Positions 1-8,973 of a stretch of DNA of 64,000 nucleotides are shown here, one piece after another (position 1 is the stretch's first letter; every line of letters starts with the position of its first letter). The DNA is taken from the NCBI GenBank assembly GCA_964574815.1, contig CAZNPL010000004.1:1-64000 (forward strand). The letters run 5' to 3'. The notes below the pieces were generated by a model. That model was not told the origin of the DNA, searched no databases, and saw only the letters and a list, made by a program, of their open reading frames with translations. A program made the translations under genes and the position numbers. The DNA comes from CAZNPL01 sp964574815 (GTDB lineage Bacteria > Planctomycetota > Phycisphaerae > UBA1845).

Positions 1-176
1 GATATTGGAATTCCAGACCGGCGTACCTGAAGGCCGCCTAAACTGTCACGGACCCCAGATGATGCTCGAAGCCGCAGCCCTCATTCTCTGTTGAATGCCC
101 GTAAGCATAAGCCATGCAGGACGATGACGCTCTCGTTGTGCATGAAGGCTTGGGCGCTGTTGCGAGCGAGGGCCCG

Positions 177-2192
177 TCAGGGACGCGTGATTTCTGTCAT
201 TGTCGATGTCGCATGCTGGAGGAGCTCCCGCGCCTCTTCCGCACGTCCTGCCGCTTGAAGCGCTTCAGCCAGTCGCCTGCGTGTCTCCGCGTCTTCCGGA
301 TCGAGTCGAAGCGCCTCGCGGAAGTGATCAATCGCCTCGCTTCGCCTGCCGGCGCGCCACAACATCGTCGCGAGGTTGAAATGCGCGTCCCTTAACTCCG
401 GTCTTATTCGAAGAGCCTTCTTCATGTGTTGGATTGCCAGGTCGGTCTGCCCTTGTTCGGCATAGGCCGCGCCCAGGTTCATCTGACTCCCGAAATCATT
501 CGGTCTTTCGCGAAGCACTCGGCTGTATTGTTCGACGGCCTCATCCAGCCGCCGGACGGAGATCAGCGCTTGGGCAAGATTTTTACGGCATACGAAGTAA
601 TCGGGGTCGCATTCCAACGCACGTCGATATCGCTCGATCGCGTCCTCGGTCCTCCCTTGGTCGAGCAGGACGTTTCCGTAGTTGTTCCATGCCTTCGCGT
701 AGCCCGGTGCGATCTGCAGGGTCTCGCGGTATTTCCTGGCAGCATCGTCCACTCGGCCAATCGCTGTGAACGCCTTGCCCAGGTTGTAGTGTGCATCGGC
801 ATGTTCAGGGTCAACTTCAATCGCCCGACGGTAGTATTCGATCGCGTCTGCCGGACGCCCGGCAGTGTGAATTGCACAGCCAAGCCCGTTCCAGGCGCGG
901 GCGTTCTGCGGAGCGGCCTCGACGACCGATTGCCACAGAGCCTCCTCGCTGTGATAGTCGAGATTCCGTTTTGCCGTCAGCACGCCCAGTGCCAGCGTGC
1001 AGGCGCCGACGAGGGCGACGCCGGCAGTGCGTGCCCGCGTTTCTCCGGAGGGGACGCGGATCATCTGGCGCAACAGCAAACGGACACCCGCAACGGCCAC
1101 GACCACGACTGCCGCGAGCGGGAGGTACATGCGGTGTTCGAACGCCGGATCCTTGATCGGGATAAAGCTCGACGTGGGCGCCAGGATGACGAAGAACCAC
1201 GCGCCGGCAAATCCCAGCCAAGATCGTCGGAGGAGTGCCCACAGGGTGCCGCAGAGTAAGGCGAGGATCATCAGGGCGGCCGGCACAATTTCGGCCGGGT
1301 TGCGTGCCAGCGGCCAGTCGTAGTCCAGGCAGAGAGGATGAGGCCAGAAGGAAAGTCGCAGGTAATGCAGGACCACGCCGGGTTGAGTCATGGCGTATTC
1401 GAGCGCGGGGACGCCGGGTACGCCGAATCCGACGTCCTTTCGGCCGGTCTCGTCCGGCGTGAGCACGCTGATGACGCCGGTTTGAATCAGGACGACCCAG
1501 GTCGCCGCCAACCCCAGATACAGCGGCCAGCGCCGCTCTCGCGTCTGCCGCGTCGAAGCCCTGACAAAGACCCAGTCGTACAGGATCACCATGACCGGGG
1601 CGGTGACCACGACACCCTTGCAGCCCATACCCGTCGCACAGGAGGCCACGGCGGCGACGTACCAAGGCCAGCGGCGAGGCGCATCAATTGCGCGGACCGT
1701 GCAGTAGAGAGTCAGCAGGTAGAAGAGACCGGCCATCGATTCGGCACGCTGAATCACGTAGGTCACGGCCTGTGTGTTGAGCGGATGGACGACCCAGATT
1801 GTCGCGACGGCTGTGGCCAACCACGACGCCGCGCTTCCCATCCGGTCGCGCAGCACGCCAAGCAACAGGGTCCGACGAACGAGCCCGTAGAGGGTCAAGG
1901 CGGCAAGGATGTGTACGGCGAGATTGAATGCGTGATAGCCGCCGACGTTCAGGCCCCCCAGCGCATAGTTAATCGCCAGCGAGAGGTTGACGATGGGCCG
2001 CCGGTCGTGGGTGAGAATGTCGATCGGGTCTGAGAGACGGCGAATCGAGTCGTTCTTGATGATGGTTCGCTCGTCGTCGAAGGCGAATACGCCGTCGAAG
2101 CTGGTCGCGTATGCGGCCACGCCGGCCAGGATGACGATGAGCGGCAGCCATGACATTACGCGCGGGGCGAATTTGGCCATACGTTGCATCAT
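177..2192 (-). CDS. TMTC-like polytopic membrane protein with C-terminal TPR repeats
   Basis: 671 aa. The N-terminal two thirds is strongly hydrophobic with about ten membrane segments. An early FAFDDERTI motif resembles the acidic DD motif of GT-C/TMTC proteins, in which it binds sugar-lipid donors. From about residue 430 there are six or so TPR units (WNGLGCAIHTAGRPADAIEYY, HYNLGKAFTAIGR, WNNYGNVLLDQGR). Planctomycetes encode many proteins of this layout; glycosyltransfer to secreted proteins is possible but is not shown here. ATG codons at 2192, 2189 and 2178 are all possible starts, and none has a clear ribosome binding site. It is divergent from selB. Confidence 0.8.
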   Translation of the reverse strand: MMQRMAKFAPRVMSWLPLIVILAGVAAYATSFDGVFAFDDERTIIKNDSIRRLSDPIDILTHDRRPIVNLSLAINYALGGLNVGGYHAFNLAVHILAALTLYGLVRRTLLLGVLRDRMGSAASWLATAVATIWVVHPLNTQAVTYVIQRAESMAGLFYLLTLYCTVRAIDAPRRWPWYVAAVASCATGMGCKGVVVTAPVMVILYDWVFVRASTRQTRERRWPLYLGLAATWVVLIQTGVISVLTPDETGRKDVGFGVPGVPALEYAMTQPGVVLHYLRLSFWPHPLCLDYDWPLARNPAEIVPAALMILALLCGTLWALLRRSWLGFAGAWFFVILAPTSSFIPIKDPAFEHRMYLPLAAVVVVAVAGVRLLLRQMIRVPSGETRARTAGVALVGACTLALGVLTAKRNLDYHSEEALWQSVVEAAPQNARAWNGLGCAIHTAGRPADAIEYYRRAIEVDPEHADAHYNLGKAFTAIGRVDDAARKYRETLQIAPGYAKAWNNYGNVLLDQGRTEDAIERYRRALECDPDYFVCRKNLAQALISVRRLDEAVEQYSRVLRERPNDFGSQMNLGAAYAEQGQTDLAIQHMKKALRIRPELRDAHFNLATMLWRAGRRSEAIDHFREALRLDPEDAETRRRLAEALQAAGRAEEARELLQHATSTMTEITRP

Positions 2193-2245
2193 AGTCGATT
2201 GAAGCGTCTAGGGGTCAGCGAGCCGGGAAGGGCGGATGCGGCCGC

Positions 2246-2273
2246 ACGCGCGGGCAAGCCGTCCGTGGCACCC
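2246..2273. repeat. Dispersed intergenic hairpin repeat, copy 1 (degenerate)
   Basis: Contains GGGCAAGCCGTCCGTGGCACCC, close to the sequences at 29725-29753 and 46924-46953. The left stem arm has diverged. It lies in the divergent region upstream of selB. Confidence 0.5.
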
Positions 2274-2375
2274 GACCGCGCTGTCACGCATTTTTCTGCC
2301 GTGGCCTCCAGGTGCCTGCGAGAAGCAGTCGTGTGGTTGATTGGCATTCCCGGCGGGCGTGCGGATAATGGAGTG

Positions 2376-4328
2376 ATGCCGGAATCCGACGCTTTCAAAG
2401 AGACGCAACGTGGTCCGCGGCACCTGATTCTCGGTACGGCGGGGCACATCGATCACGGGAAGACCACGCTGGTTCGGGCCCTGACCGGCACCGACACAGA
2501 TCGGCTGCCTGAAGAGAAGCGGCGCGGCATGACCATCGACCTGGGTTTTGCCCACCTCGATCTTGGACCCGTCCACTTCGGGATCGTCGACGTTCCGGGG
2601 CACGAGCGCTTCGTGCGGACCATGGTGGCCGGGGCGACCGGGATCGACATGGCGTTGATCGTGATCGCGGGCGACGATTCAGTCATGCCTCAGACGATCG
2701 AACACGTCGAGGTTTTGCGGCTGGTGGGCATCGAGCATGCGGTTGCAGCGATCACTAAGGTTGATCTGGTGGACGAAACCCTGGTCGAACTGGTACGGGA
2801 GGATGTGCAACAACTTCTGGATCGTTCACGGCTGCGGAACGTTCCGATTGTGCCGGTGTCATCGACGAATGGCAGCGGGCTGGACGAGCTGCGTGATCGG
2901 ATCATCGAGGTGGCTGATCGCGTGCCCGACCGTGATGCGGCCGGGCCGTTCCGCATGGCGATCGATCGGGTGTTCACGATCAAGGGGCGCGGCACGGTGG
3001 TGACCGGTTCGGTGATTCAGGGGACCGTGCATGCCGGTGACGCGCTGGAGCTACATCCGGACGAGCTGACCTGCCGCGTGCGCGGGTTACAGAGCCATGG
3101 GTCGGACAGCGAGGAGTTGGAGCTCGGGCAACGGGCGGCGCTGAATCTCATCGGCGTCGATCGCGAGCGCATTGAACGAGGGCATGAACTGGCGGCTCCC
3201 GGCTTCTTGGCGCCTGCGCGGCGCATTGACGCGCGGTTTGAGGTGCTTTCGACCGCGAAGCGCGAAATCAAGCCGTTTTCGAAGCTCCGCGTCTGCCTGG
3301 GGACGCGCGAGCGAATGGCCAGGATCGTCCCGCTGGAGCGCGAACCGATCGCGCCGGGGGCGTCCACGTTCGTTCAGATGCGGTCGGGCCGGCCCTTCTT
3401 CGCGACGCATGGTCAACACTTCATCGCCCGGACGGAAAACGGTACAAGGACGCTGGGTGGTGGCGTCGTGCTGCGGCCCCACGCAACGCGGTGGTCGCGC
3501 GATCGCAACGCCGAGCGGGCCGCTCTGGAGACGTTGGAGAGCGGTGGTCCGACCGAGCGGCTGCGACAGGTGCTGGCCGAGAGCGGTTTCGAGAGTCCGA
3601 CGGCGCTGCACCTGTCGGCTCGGACCGGCATCAGACCGGACGAGCTGCCGGGGATGCTGGGGGCGATGGAGGAGCAGGGTCAGCGTGTCGCCGTGGATTC
3701 CTCCGACCGGCGTTTCGTTCCGGACGTGGTCGAGGCTCTGTTCGCCCGCGCGGAGCGCTGGCTTCAGCGGCATCACGACGCCCATCCGGACGAGCCGGGG
3801 TGTCTGACGGACGCGCTGATCGGCTGGCTGGAGCGCAAGAGCGCCCCGGGACTGGGCCGTCCTCTATTCGAGCGCTTCCGGAAGTCCGGCCGCGTGACGG
3901 TCCGCGGTCGTTACGCGTGTCTGCCGCAGTTCGCACCGGCGATGTCGGCCAAGGACGAGCGTGTTTACGGGCAGATGCTCGAGGCGTATCGGGCGGGCGG
4001 CTATCAGCCGCCGTCACTTGACGAGCTGGCGGGTCGTCTGGGTACCGACGTACAGCGGATCAAGCGCTTGTGCAAGGTGGCGGTGGCGTGGGGCGACCTT
4101 GCCGAGATCGACGGCAGCGTCTATCTCGCCGCCGAACACGAGGAAGGTCTTCGTCGGGCGGTCGCCGACATGATCGAAGATTCGGGCGGCGTGACGGTGG
4201 CTCAGGTGCGCGAGCGGCTCAACTCCAGCCGGAAGTTCGTCGTGCCCTTGATGGAGTATCTGGATCGTCAGAAGTTCACCGTACGCAAGGGAGACCTTCG
4301 CCTTCTGTACGAAAGCGCGTCACCATGA
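2376..4328 (+). CDS. selB: Selenocysteine-specific translation elongation factor SelB
   Basis: About 650 aa. SelB is the EF-Tu-like GTPase that delivers Sec-tRNA(Sec) to UGA codons followed by a SECIS hairpin. GTPase motifs are clear: GHIDHGKTTL (G1), a Thr-containing RRGMTIDLGF switch, DVPGHERF (G3) and TKVD (G4). Beta-barrel domains follow, then a C-terminal winged-helix region (TDALIGWLERKS, VPLMEYLDRQKF) that in the family reads the SECIS. The frame is open from 2184, but homology begins just after the ATG at 2376, so that start is preferred. The stop overlaps the selA start by four bases (ATGA), implying translational coupling. Confidence 0.95.
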   Translation: MPESDAFKETQRGPRHLILGTAGHIDHGKTTLVRALTGTDTDRLPEEKRRGMTIDLGFAHLDLGPVHFGIVDVPGHERFVRTMVAGATGIDMALIVIAGDDSVMPQTIEHVEVLRLVGIEHAVAAITKVDLVDETLVELVREDVQQLLDRSRLRNVPIVPVSSTNGSGLDELRDRIIEVADRVPDRDAAGPFRMAIDRVFTIKGRGTVVTGSVIQGTVHAGDALELHPDELTCRVRGLQSHGSDSEELELGQRAALNLIGVDRERIERGHELAAPGFLAPARRIDARFEVLSTAKREIKPFSKLRVCLGTRERMARIVPLEREPIAPGASTFVQMRSGRPFFATHGQHFIARTENGTRTLGGGVVLRPHATRWSRDRNAERAALETLESGGPTERLRQVLAESGFESPTALHLSARTGIRPDELPGMLGAMEEQGQRVAVDSSDRRFVPDVVEALFARAERWLQRHHDAHPDEPGCLTDALIGWLERKSAPGLGRPLFERFRKSGRVTVRGRYACLPQFAPAMSAKDERVYGQMLEAYRAGGYQPPSLDELAGRLGTDVQRIKRLCKVAVAWGDLAEIDGSVYLAAEHEEGLRRAVADMIEDSGGVTVAQVRERLNSSRKFVVPLMEYLDRQKFTVRKGDLRLLYESASP

Positions 4329-5743
4329 CCCCACAACAGTCGGAACAGCTTCGTGCGCTGCCTGCCGTCGGTGAACTGCTGCGAACCGATCGGGCCGACG
4401 AGTGGCGCCGGACGCATTCGCATACGGCCGTGGCCAATGCGCTGCGCGAAGCGGTCGAACACGCTCGGGAGCGGCTGCTGTCGGGTGAGGCCGAGACCGC
4501 GTGCGACGCCGCTCATATCCTCGACGCGGCGGCGGACATCCTGGCACGGGAGGCGCGGCCCGTGCTGCGGCGCGTGATTAACGCGACCGGCGTCGTGCTG
4601 CACACCGGCCTGGGCCGGGCACCGCTGTGCTCGGATGCCGTGAATGCCGTCGCCGACGCCGCGGGGGCGTACTGTAATTTGGAACTTCGGCTCGACACCG
4701 GCAAGCGCGGCCGCCGCACAACGCACATCGCCGAACTGCTGTGCAAGGTCACCGGCGCCGAGGCCGCCACTGTCGTCAACAACAACGCCGCGGCCGTCCT
4801 GCTGACGTTGCGGGCGTTGTGCGAAGGGCACGAGGTCGTCGTCTCTCGGGGGCAATTGGTGGAGATCGGCGGTTCGTTCCGCATGCCGGACGTAATGGCC
4901 GCAGGGGGCGTGACGCTGCGCGAGGTGGGCACGACCAATCGCACGCGGCTGAGCGACTATGCCAAGGCCATCAATGAAAACACGGCCGCACTGCTCCGTG
5001 TGCACCACAGCAATTTCCGCATTGAAGGGTTCAGCGAGGACGTGCCGCTCGAGCAGATCGCCCGATGTGCTCACGAGCACAACCTCATCGCCATTGACGA
5101 TCTGGGCAGTGGGGCGATGTTCGACTTCAGCCGGATGGGTTTGCCGGCCGAGCCGCACGTAGGAGAGTCGCTTGCGGCGGGTGCCGATATCATCTGTTTT
5201 TCGGGCGACAAGCTGCTGGGTGGACCGCAGGCCGGCATCGTCGTGGGGCGCAAGGATCTCATAGCCGCCATCGAGTCGCACCCGCTGATGCGGACGTACC
5301 GGCTGGACAAGATGGTGCTGTTGGCGCTGGAGGCGACGCTGCGTCATTACACCGAGCCGTTGGACGCCGTGCAGCACATTCCCGCGCTGAGCATGCTGCA
5401 CGCCTCGACCGACGTGCTGGCGGAGCGCGCCCGCGAACTCGATCAGATGCTTTCGGATGCGCTGCCCGACGAGAAGTTCTTCATCAGCTCGGATGTATCG
5501 TACGCCGGAGGCGGTTCGTTGCCGGGCGAAGGGTTGCCGACGGTGGTGATCCGATGGCAGCCGACGTTTGCGAGCGTCGGCGCGGTTGCGGCGGCATTGC
5601 GGGAGGGAGACCCACCTATCGTAACGCGCATCGGCGACGGCGCGATTTGCTTCGATCTCAGGACGCTTTTCCAGGAGGACTTCCGGATCATCACATCGGT
5701 AGTTTCGAAGGTGCATACGTGCGTGATAGACGCGGGTTCGTAG
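4325..5743 (+). CDS. selA: L-seryl-tRNA(Sec) selenium transferase SelA
   Basis: About 472 aa. This PLP enzyme converts Ser-tRNA(Sec) to Sec-tRNA(Sec) using selenophosphate. Family hallmarks are visible: an N-terminal helical part (LRALPAVGELL), RRVINATGVVLHTGLGRAPL, the VNNNAAAVLLTL segment, and the PLP-lysine region FSGDKLLGGPQAG. The length is normal. The start overlaps the selB stop and has no ribosome binding site of its own, as expected for coupling. Neither selD nor a recognisable tRNA(Sec) gene is in the window; a YedF-type protein lies far away at 59936-60268. Confidence 0.96.
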   Translation: MTPQQSEQLRALPAVGELLRTDRADEWRRTHSHTAVANALREAVEHARERLLSGEAETACDAAHILDAAADILAREARPVLRRVINATGVVLHTGLGRAPLCSDAVNAVADAAGAYCNLELRLDTGKRGRRTTHIAELLCKVTGAEAATVVNNNAAAVLLTLRALCEGHEVVVSRGQLVEIGGSFRMPDVMAAGGVTLREVGTTNRTRLSDYAKAINENTAALLRVHHSNFRIEGFSEDVPLEQIARCAHEHNLIAIDDLGSGAMFDFSRMGLPAEPHVGESLAAGADIICFSGDKLLGGPQAGIVVGRKDLIAAIESHPLMRTYRLDKMVLLALEATLRHYTEPLDAVQHIPALSMLHASTDVLAERARELDQMLSDALPDEKFFISSDVSYAGGGSLPGEGLPTVVIRWQPTFASVGAVAAALREGDPPIVTRIGDGAICFDLRTLFQEDFRIITSVVSKVHTCVIDAGS

Positions 5744-5894
5744 TGCGTCGATCGGGCTTGTGCCTTCCGCTCCCTTACGGTCGCGGCTCGGAAAGGCGGC
5801 GGTTCGGAGAAGCGCTTGCGGTTTGGAAAGTCGGTGGTTTTGCGTGCGGCGCTTCCTTTCGCGGAGTCGGGCGAGGGTGACGGACATCTTCGGC

Positions 5895-6650
5895 TCACGC
5901 GTTTGGGCTTTTGTGGCCTACGACGACCAATCGTTCGGCCTTTTCATCGTAAGGCGCACCGGCGAGGGAGCCGTAAGCCGCGGTTGTGCTGAACCCCGAG
6001 TCGCGCAAGAGTCGGCTTAGTTCGGCCGCCGAGTAGAGTCGCAGTGTGAAGCGATGTTCGGTTCGTGATTTGTCGCGAATCACGATCCATCGAGCATCGA
6101 GCTGCCCCCAATCGTGCGTGACACGTCGCTCTTCCAGCAGCAGCGTGCCGTCGGGTTCCTCGTGCCAATCCCGTTCCTGGAAGATGCGAGCTAATACCTC
6201 TTTGCCCATCAGTTCGATCAGGAACCGTCCGCCGGGCTTCAAACCGGCGAGGACGCGCTCGGTGACGAGGCGATCTTCGGCGGGGTCGGCGAAATAGCTG
6301 AATGATGTGAGCAGGCTGACGGCCGCGTCGAAGGCGTTAGGCCGCTGGAAGTGCCGCATGTCCGCCCGGACCCATTCGATGTCCAGTCCCTGCTCGGCGG
6401 CGTTCGCTCGGGCCTGTTTAAGATAGCGTACGGTTCGGTCGACGCCCGTGACCTGGAAACCGCGCCGCGCGAACTCCAGCGAATGGCGTCCCACGCCGCA
6501 GCCCAGGTCCAGGATGGCGGCGCCTTGTGGCAGGTGGAGCAGATCGAGCACCTGCTTTGCCTCATCGGGTGCGCTCCCGAGCCGTGCCTGATTGAAGACG
6601 ACCGACGCCGTATCTTCCCAAAACGTGTCGGATTCGTGCCACTCGCTCAT
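5895..6650 (-). CDS. Class I SAM-dependent methyltransferase
   Basis: About 251 aa from the ATG at 6650 (MSEWHESD); the frame is open to 6686. Motif I is ILDLGCGVGRHSLEFA, followed by GVDRTVRYLKQA (motif II acidic region) and WVRADMRHF. The C-terminal half is a beta-rich subdomain (GTLLLEERRVTHDWG). This resembles small-molecule methyltransferases, and the substrate cannot be read. It is convergent with selA, with about 150 bases between them and no terminator recognised. Confidence 0.85.
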   Translation of the reverse strand: MSEWHESDTFWEDTASVVFNQARLGSAPDEAKQVLDLLHLPQGAAILDLGCGVGRHSLEFARRGFQVTGVDRTVRYLKQARANAAEQGLDIEWVRADMRHFQRPNAFDAAVSLLTSFSYFADPAEDRLVTERVLAGLKPGGRFLIELMGKEVLARIFQERDWHEEPDGTLLLEERRVTHDWGQLDARWIVIRDKSRTEHRFTLRLYSAAELSRLLRDSGFSTTAAYGSLAGAPYDEKAERLVVVGHKSPNA

Positions 6651-6868
6651 GTTGCGAATGCTACGCGGGTAAAGAGCAGGCTTCAACGGGCGAGCGATTC
6701 ATCTCCGGTCGGGCAGTCTGCGGACCGGCCGCCGATTTCCACCCAATCGTGAGCCCACGTCTGAAGGGCCTGTCGATTTAATCGGCCTCGATCAAATCAA
6801 CACCCCTTCGATCGCTTGGCGCACACCCCAAACCCAGGGTTCGGGGACACGAAAGTCGCAATCCGTGC

Positions 6869-7213
6869 ATGCGATCGCGAATAAATCGACAAGCCCTGAA
6901 GACGTGGGCCATCCGCGCGTGGGCCACCCGCGGCGCGCGGTGGCGTGTGGCCCGCCGTCCGTCTATCATCGCGGGCCGGCGGCCGGCGGTGGAGATTCTG
7001 CGCGGCAACGCCGTGACGGAGAAGCTCATCCTGGAGAACCGACTCGACGAGATTTCCGCGCACATGGAGATCGGCGAGTCCGGGATGCGGACTTTCGATC
7101 AGCATCTCCTGGAGATGTTCGATCAGGAGCTGATCCGGACGACCGAGGCGCTGCGGTGTGCGACGCGTCCCGAGGCGCTCTCCAGGCAGATTCATGGAAT
7201 CAAAGGAAAGTGA
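6869..7213 (+). pseudogene. 3' remnant of a PilT-type twitching-motility ATPase gene
   Basis: The 114-codon frame encodes, from about base 6977, a sequence typical of the PilT/PilU C-terminus: RRPAVEILRGN, then EISAHMEIGESGMRTFDQHLLEMF and TTEALRCATRPEALSRQI (in PilT, GMQTMDQSL...A...A.DPEEL). The preceding roughly 35 residues are Arg-rich and resemble nothing. Walker A, Walker B and the N-terminal domain are absent, so this is a truncated remnant rather than a functional ATPase. No full pilT is in the window. Confidence 0.65.
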
Positions 7214-7257
7214 GGATCGGGTAATGTTGCCGGCGCCGGGTATGGAGCAAACACGGA

Positions 7258-7635
7258 ATGTCTGATCAGCAGGTGACAACGATCGACCGACGCGACGGCC
7301 TCGTCGTGGCCGTGGTCGAGCAGGCGGACATGGACGCGGAGGCCACGAACCGGATGCGGGCCGAGGTTCTGGCCGCCGCCGAGGAATCACGCGCGTCGAA
7401 CGTCGTGCTGGATCTTTCGAAAGTGGCGTTCTTTCCCAGCATGGCGCTGGGGGCGATCGTCGTCGTGCTGAACACGCTGAAGCAGCATGGCCAGAAGTTC
7501 ATTCTGGTCGGACTGCAGCCCGCGGTTCGGGACGCGCTGGCCGTGACCCGTCTGGACAAGTTGTTCGAGATTCGCGACGACGTCGAGGACGTGTTGGCCC
7601 ACCAGCGGCGCGAGGACGCGGCCGCAGAGGAATGA
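7258..7635 (+). CDS. STAS-domain anti-anti-sigma-factor-like protein
   Basis: 125 aa, a single STAS domain. It has the usual core: a beta strand DGLVVAVVEQ, the NVVLDLSKVAFFPSMALGAIVVV region where SpoIIAA proteins carry the phosphorylatable Ser (here S-M-A-L), and the FILVGLQPAVRDALAVTRLDKLFEI end. Such proteins bind HATPase anti-sigma kinases, but no partner kinase is adjacent. A GGAG lies ahead of the ATG. The stop overlaps the next start (ATGA). Confidence 0.85.
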   Translation: MSDQQVTTIDRRDGLVVAVVEQADMDAEATNRMRAEVLAAAEESRASNVVLDLSKVAFFPSMALGAIVVVLNTLKQHGQKFILVGLQPAVRDALAVTRLDKLFEIRDDVEDVLAHQRREDAAAEE

Positions 7636-8099
7636 GAGCGCGCCGGCGCGGACGTGCAAGCAGGGAGTGGGTTCTGACGATCGTCATCGCGGGGGTGCCG
7701 TCGATCATCGTGGTGAGTTGGACGGAGAGCGTAGTACTCGGGGCGGTGGCATTCGCGGCCACTGCAGGTATCTGCCATTGGCTGCTCCCGTCTGCGACGG
7801 CGTTGCCGAAGTCACCTCCGCACAAAGGGCCGGCTGATCGGGCGCATTCTCCTGAAGCCAAGCCCGCCAAGCTGGGGGCTTGGACGCGCTTTCGAGATCG
7901 CATGGTGGCGAGGCGACGCAAGAAAGAGACAGGCGGTTTTCGAACGACGGTTCAACCGCGACGGTGCATTCACTGCCGGTATGATCTCACCGGTCTGCCG
8001 GATTACCACGACTGCCCCGAGTGCGGGCAACCCTACACATTTACGGACATCGACGCCTACTTTGATGATCCCGACGCATATCGAGAGGCACACAAGTAA
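7632..8099 (+). CDS. Membrane protein with planctomycetal CYDLTG/CPECG zinc ribbon
   Basis: 155 aa. Two hydrophobic segments (about residues 13-50) are followed by a basic linker and a C-terminal zinc-ribbon motif CIHCRYDLTG...HDCPECGQ, with four Cys in two pairs. This C-x2-C-RYDL-x-G...CPECG signature recurs across planctomycetal membrane proteins; its role is unknown. It is translationally coupled to the STAS gene (ATGA overlap), so the pair is probably co-expressed. Confidence 0.7.
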   Translation: MRARRRGRASREWVLTIVIAGVPSIIVVSWTESVVLGAVAFAATAGICHWLLPSATALPKSPPHKGPADRAHSPEAKPAKLGAWTRFRDRMVARRRKKETGGFRTTVQPRRCIHCRYDLTGLPDYHDCPECGQPYTFTDIDAYFDDPDAYREAHK

Positions 8100-8183
8100 A
8101 CCCGCTGCGGCTGCAACTTAAGCCGCACACAGAACGAGTGAGCACGTGCCGGCAACCACTGACGATGCCTCATCACCACACCC

Positions 8184-8343
8184 GTGCGGCGCGTCACCGT
8201 GGCGCTGCTTGTGGTTCTCGGGCTCGGAATCCGCGTTTACCGTATTGGAATGGCCTCTCCATTCTCACCCGACACGGCAGTATCGCTCTTTCCTGCTTGC
8301 CAGCGCGTATTACCAGCGGGCATTGCCGGATGCCGAAGGTTGA
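8184..8343 (+). pseudogene. Frameshifted N-terminal remnant of a glycosyltransferase-like membrane protein
   Basis: One frame gives MRRVTVALLVVLGLGIRVYR then IGMASPFSPDTA. A shift near 8275-8280 gives YRSFLLASAYYQRALPDAEG and a stop. The joined reading resembles the start of GT39/GT-C-like proteins (one hydrophobic helix, Arg-x-Tyr, then an acidic loop). The rest of the gene is missing. This rests on pattern recognition alone. The surrounding 8100-8499 stretch holds nothing else I recognise. Confidence 0.3.
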
Positions 8344-8499
8344 AACTCACAGGGATTATGCCGTTGTCCTCTTAACGGAAAAATAATGGCCCCTTCGACG
8401 GCCGTTAGCGCCGCCCGCCTAACATTCGGGGCGTTTGGCGGCGGCAGTACGCGAGGACGGGCCCTGGCGATCCGCCGCCCGTGTGGAAAGGAGCTTCCG

Positions 8500-8940
8500 A
8501 TGGGCGATCGCGAACAGTCACACACCATTGCGGGGAAGCTGGTCGGCGTCGTCCAAAGCGGTACCGAATCGCTGGTCCTCAGGGCCGGGTTGCGGCAGGC
8601 GAACGGCAAGTCCTCCTACCCCATCCTGCTCGAGCGGCGCTCGCCGGTTCGTGTCTTCGGAGAGAGAGGCGGCGAAGAGTGCGCTTCGATCGAGATTCCC
8701 GCCGAAGCGGCGCTCGAGCTCGCTCAGATCCTGCGCGATTACGTTCAGATCATCACCGCCGGTCGGGGCGACGCCTATTTCCAGGACATGTGCGAGCCGA
8801 ATGCCGGGCGGATCACGGGCTCGGATGTTGAAGGCGTCACCGAAAGCGAGGGGAGCCGCGCGGCCGCGAGACGCAATCGCGCCGAGCGAACACCTCGTGA
8901 GCACTCGGTATCGCTTTCCGGAACGGTTTGCGTAGGTTGA
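8500..8940 (+). CDS. Small hypothetical protein
   Basis: About 146 aa from the ATG at 8500, preceded by a strong ribosome binding site GGAAAGGAG (8485-8493). It opens with MGDREQSHTIAGKLVGVV. An amphipathic segment AALELAQILRDYVQII lies near residues 68-83, and the tail is Arg- and Ser-rich. There are no membrane segments or recognisable domain. The function is unknown. The good ribosome binding site and N-terminal beta/alpha character argue that it is real. Confidence 0.55.
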   Translation: MGDREQSHTIAGKLVGVVQSGTESLVLRAGLRQANGKSSYPILLERRSPVRVFGERGGEECASIEIPAEAALELAQILRDYVQIITAGRGDAYFQDMCEPNAGRITGSDVEGVTESEGSRAAARRNRAERTPREHSVSLSGTVCVG

Positions 8941-8973
8941 TAGAACGCCGGCCGATTTTAACCGCTCAGTTCA

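Noticed and set aside
5750..5800. CTCCCTTACGGTCGCGGCTCGG stretch after selA as a repeat
   Set aside because: It looks like a repeat motif, but I found no second copy in the window, so it is not called.
4268..5887. 539-codon minus-strand open frame over selA
   Set aside because: Antisense shadow; SelA motifs are certain.
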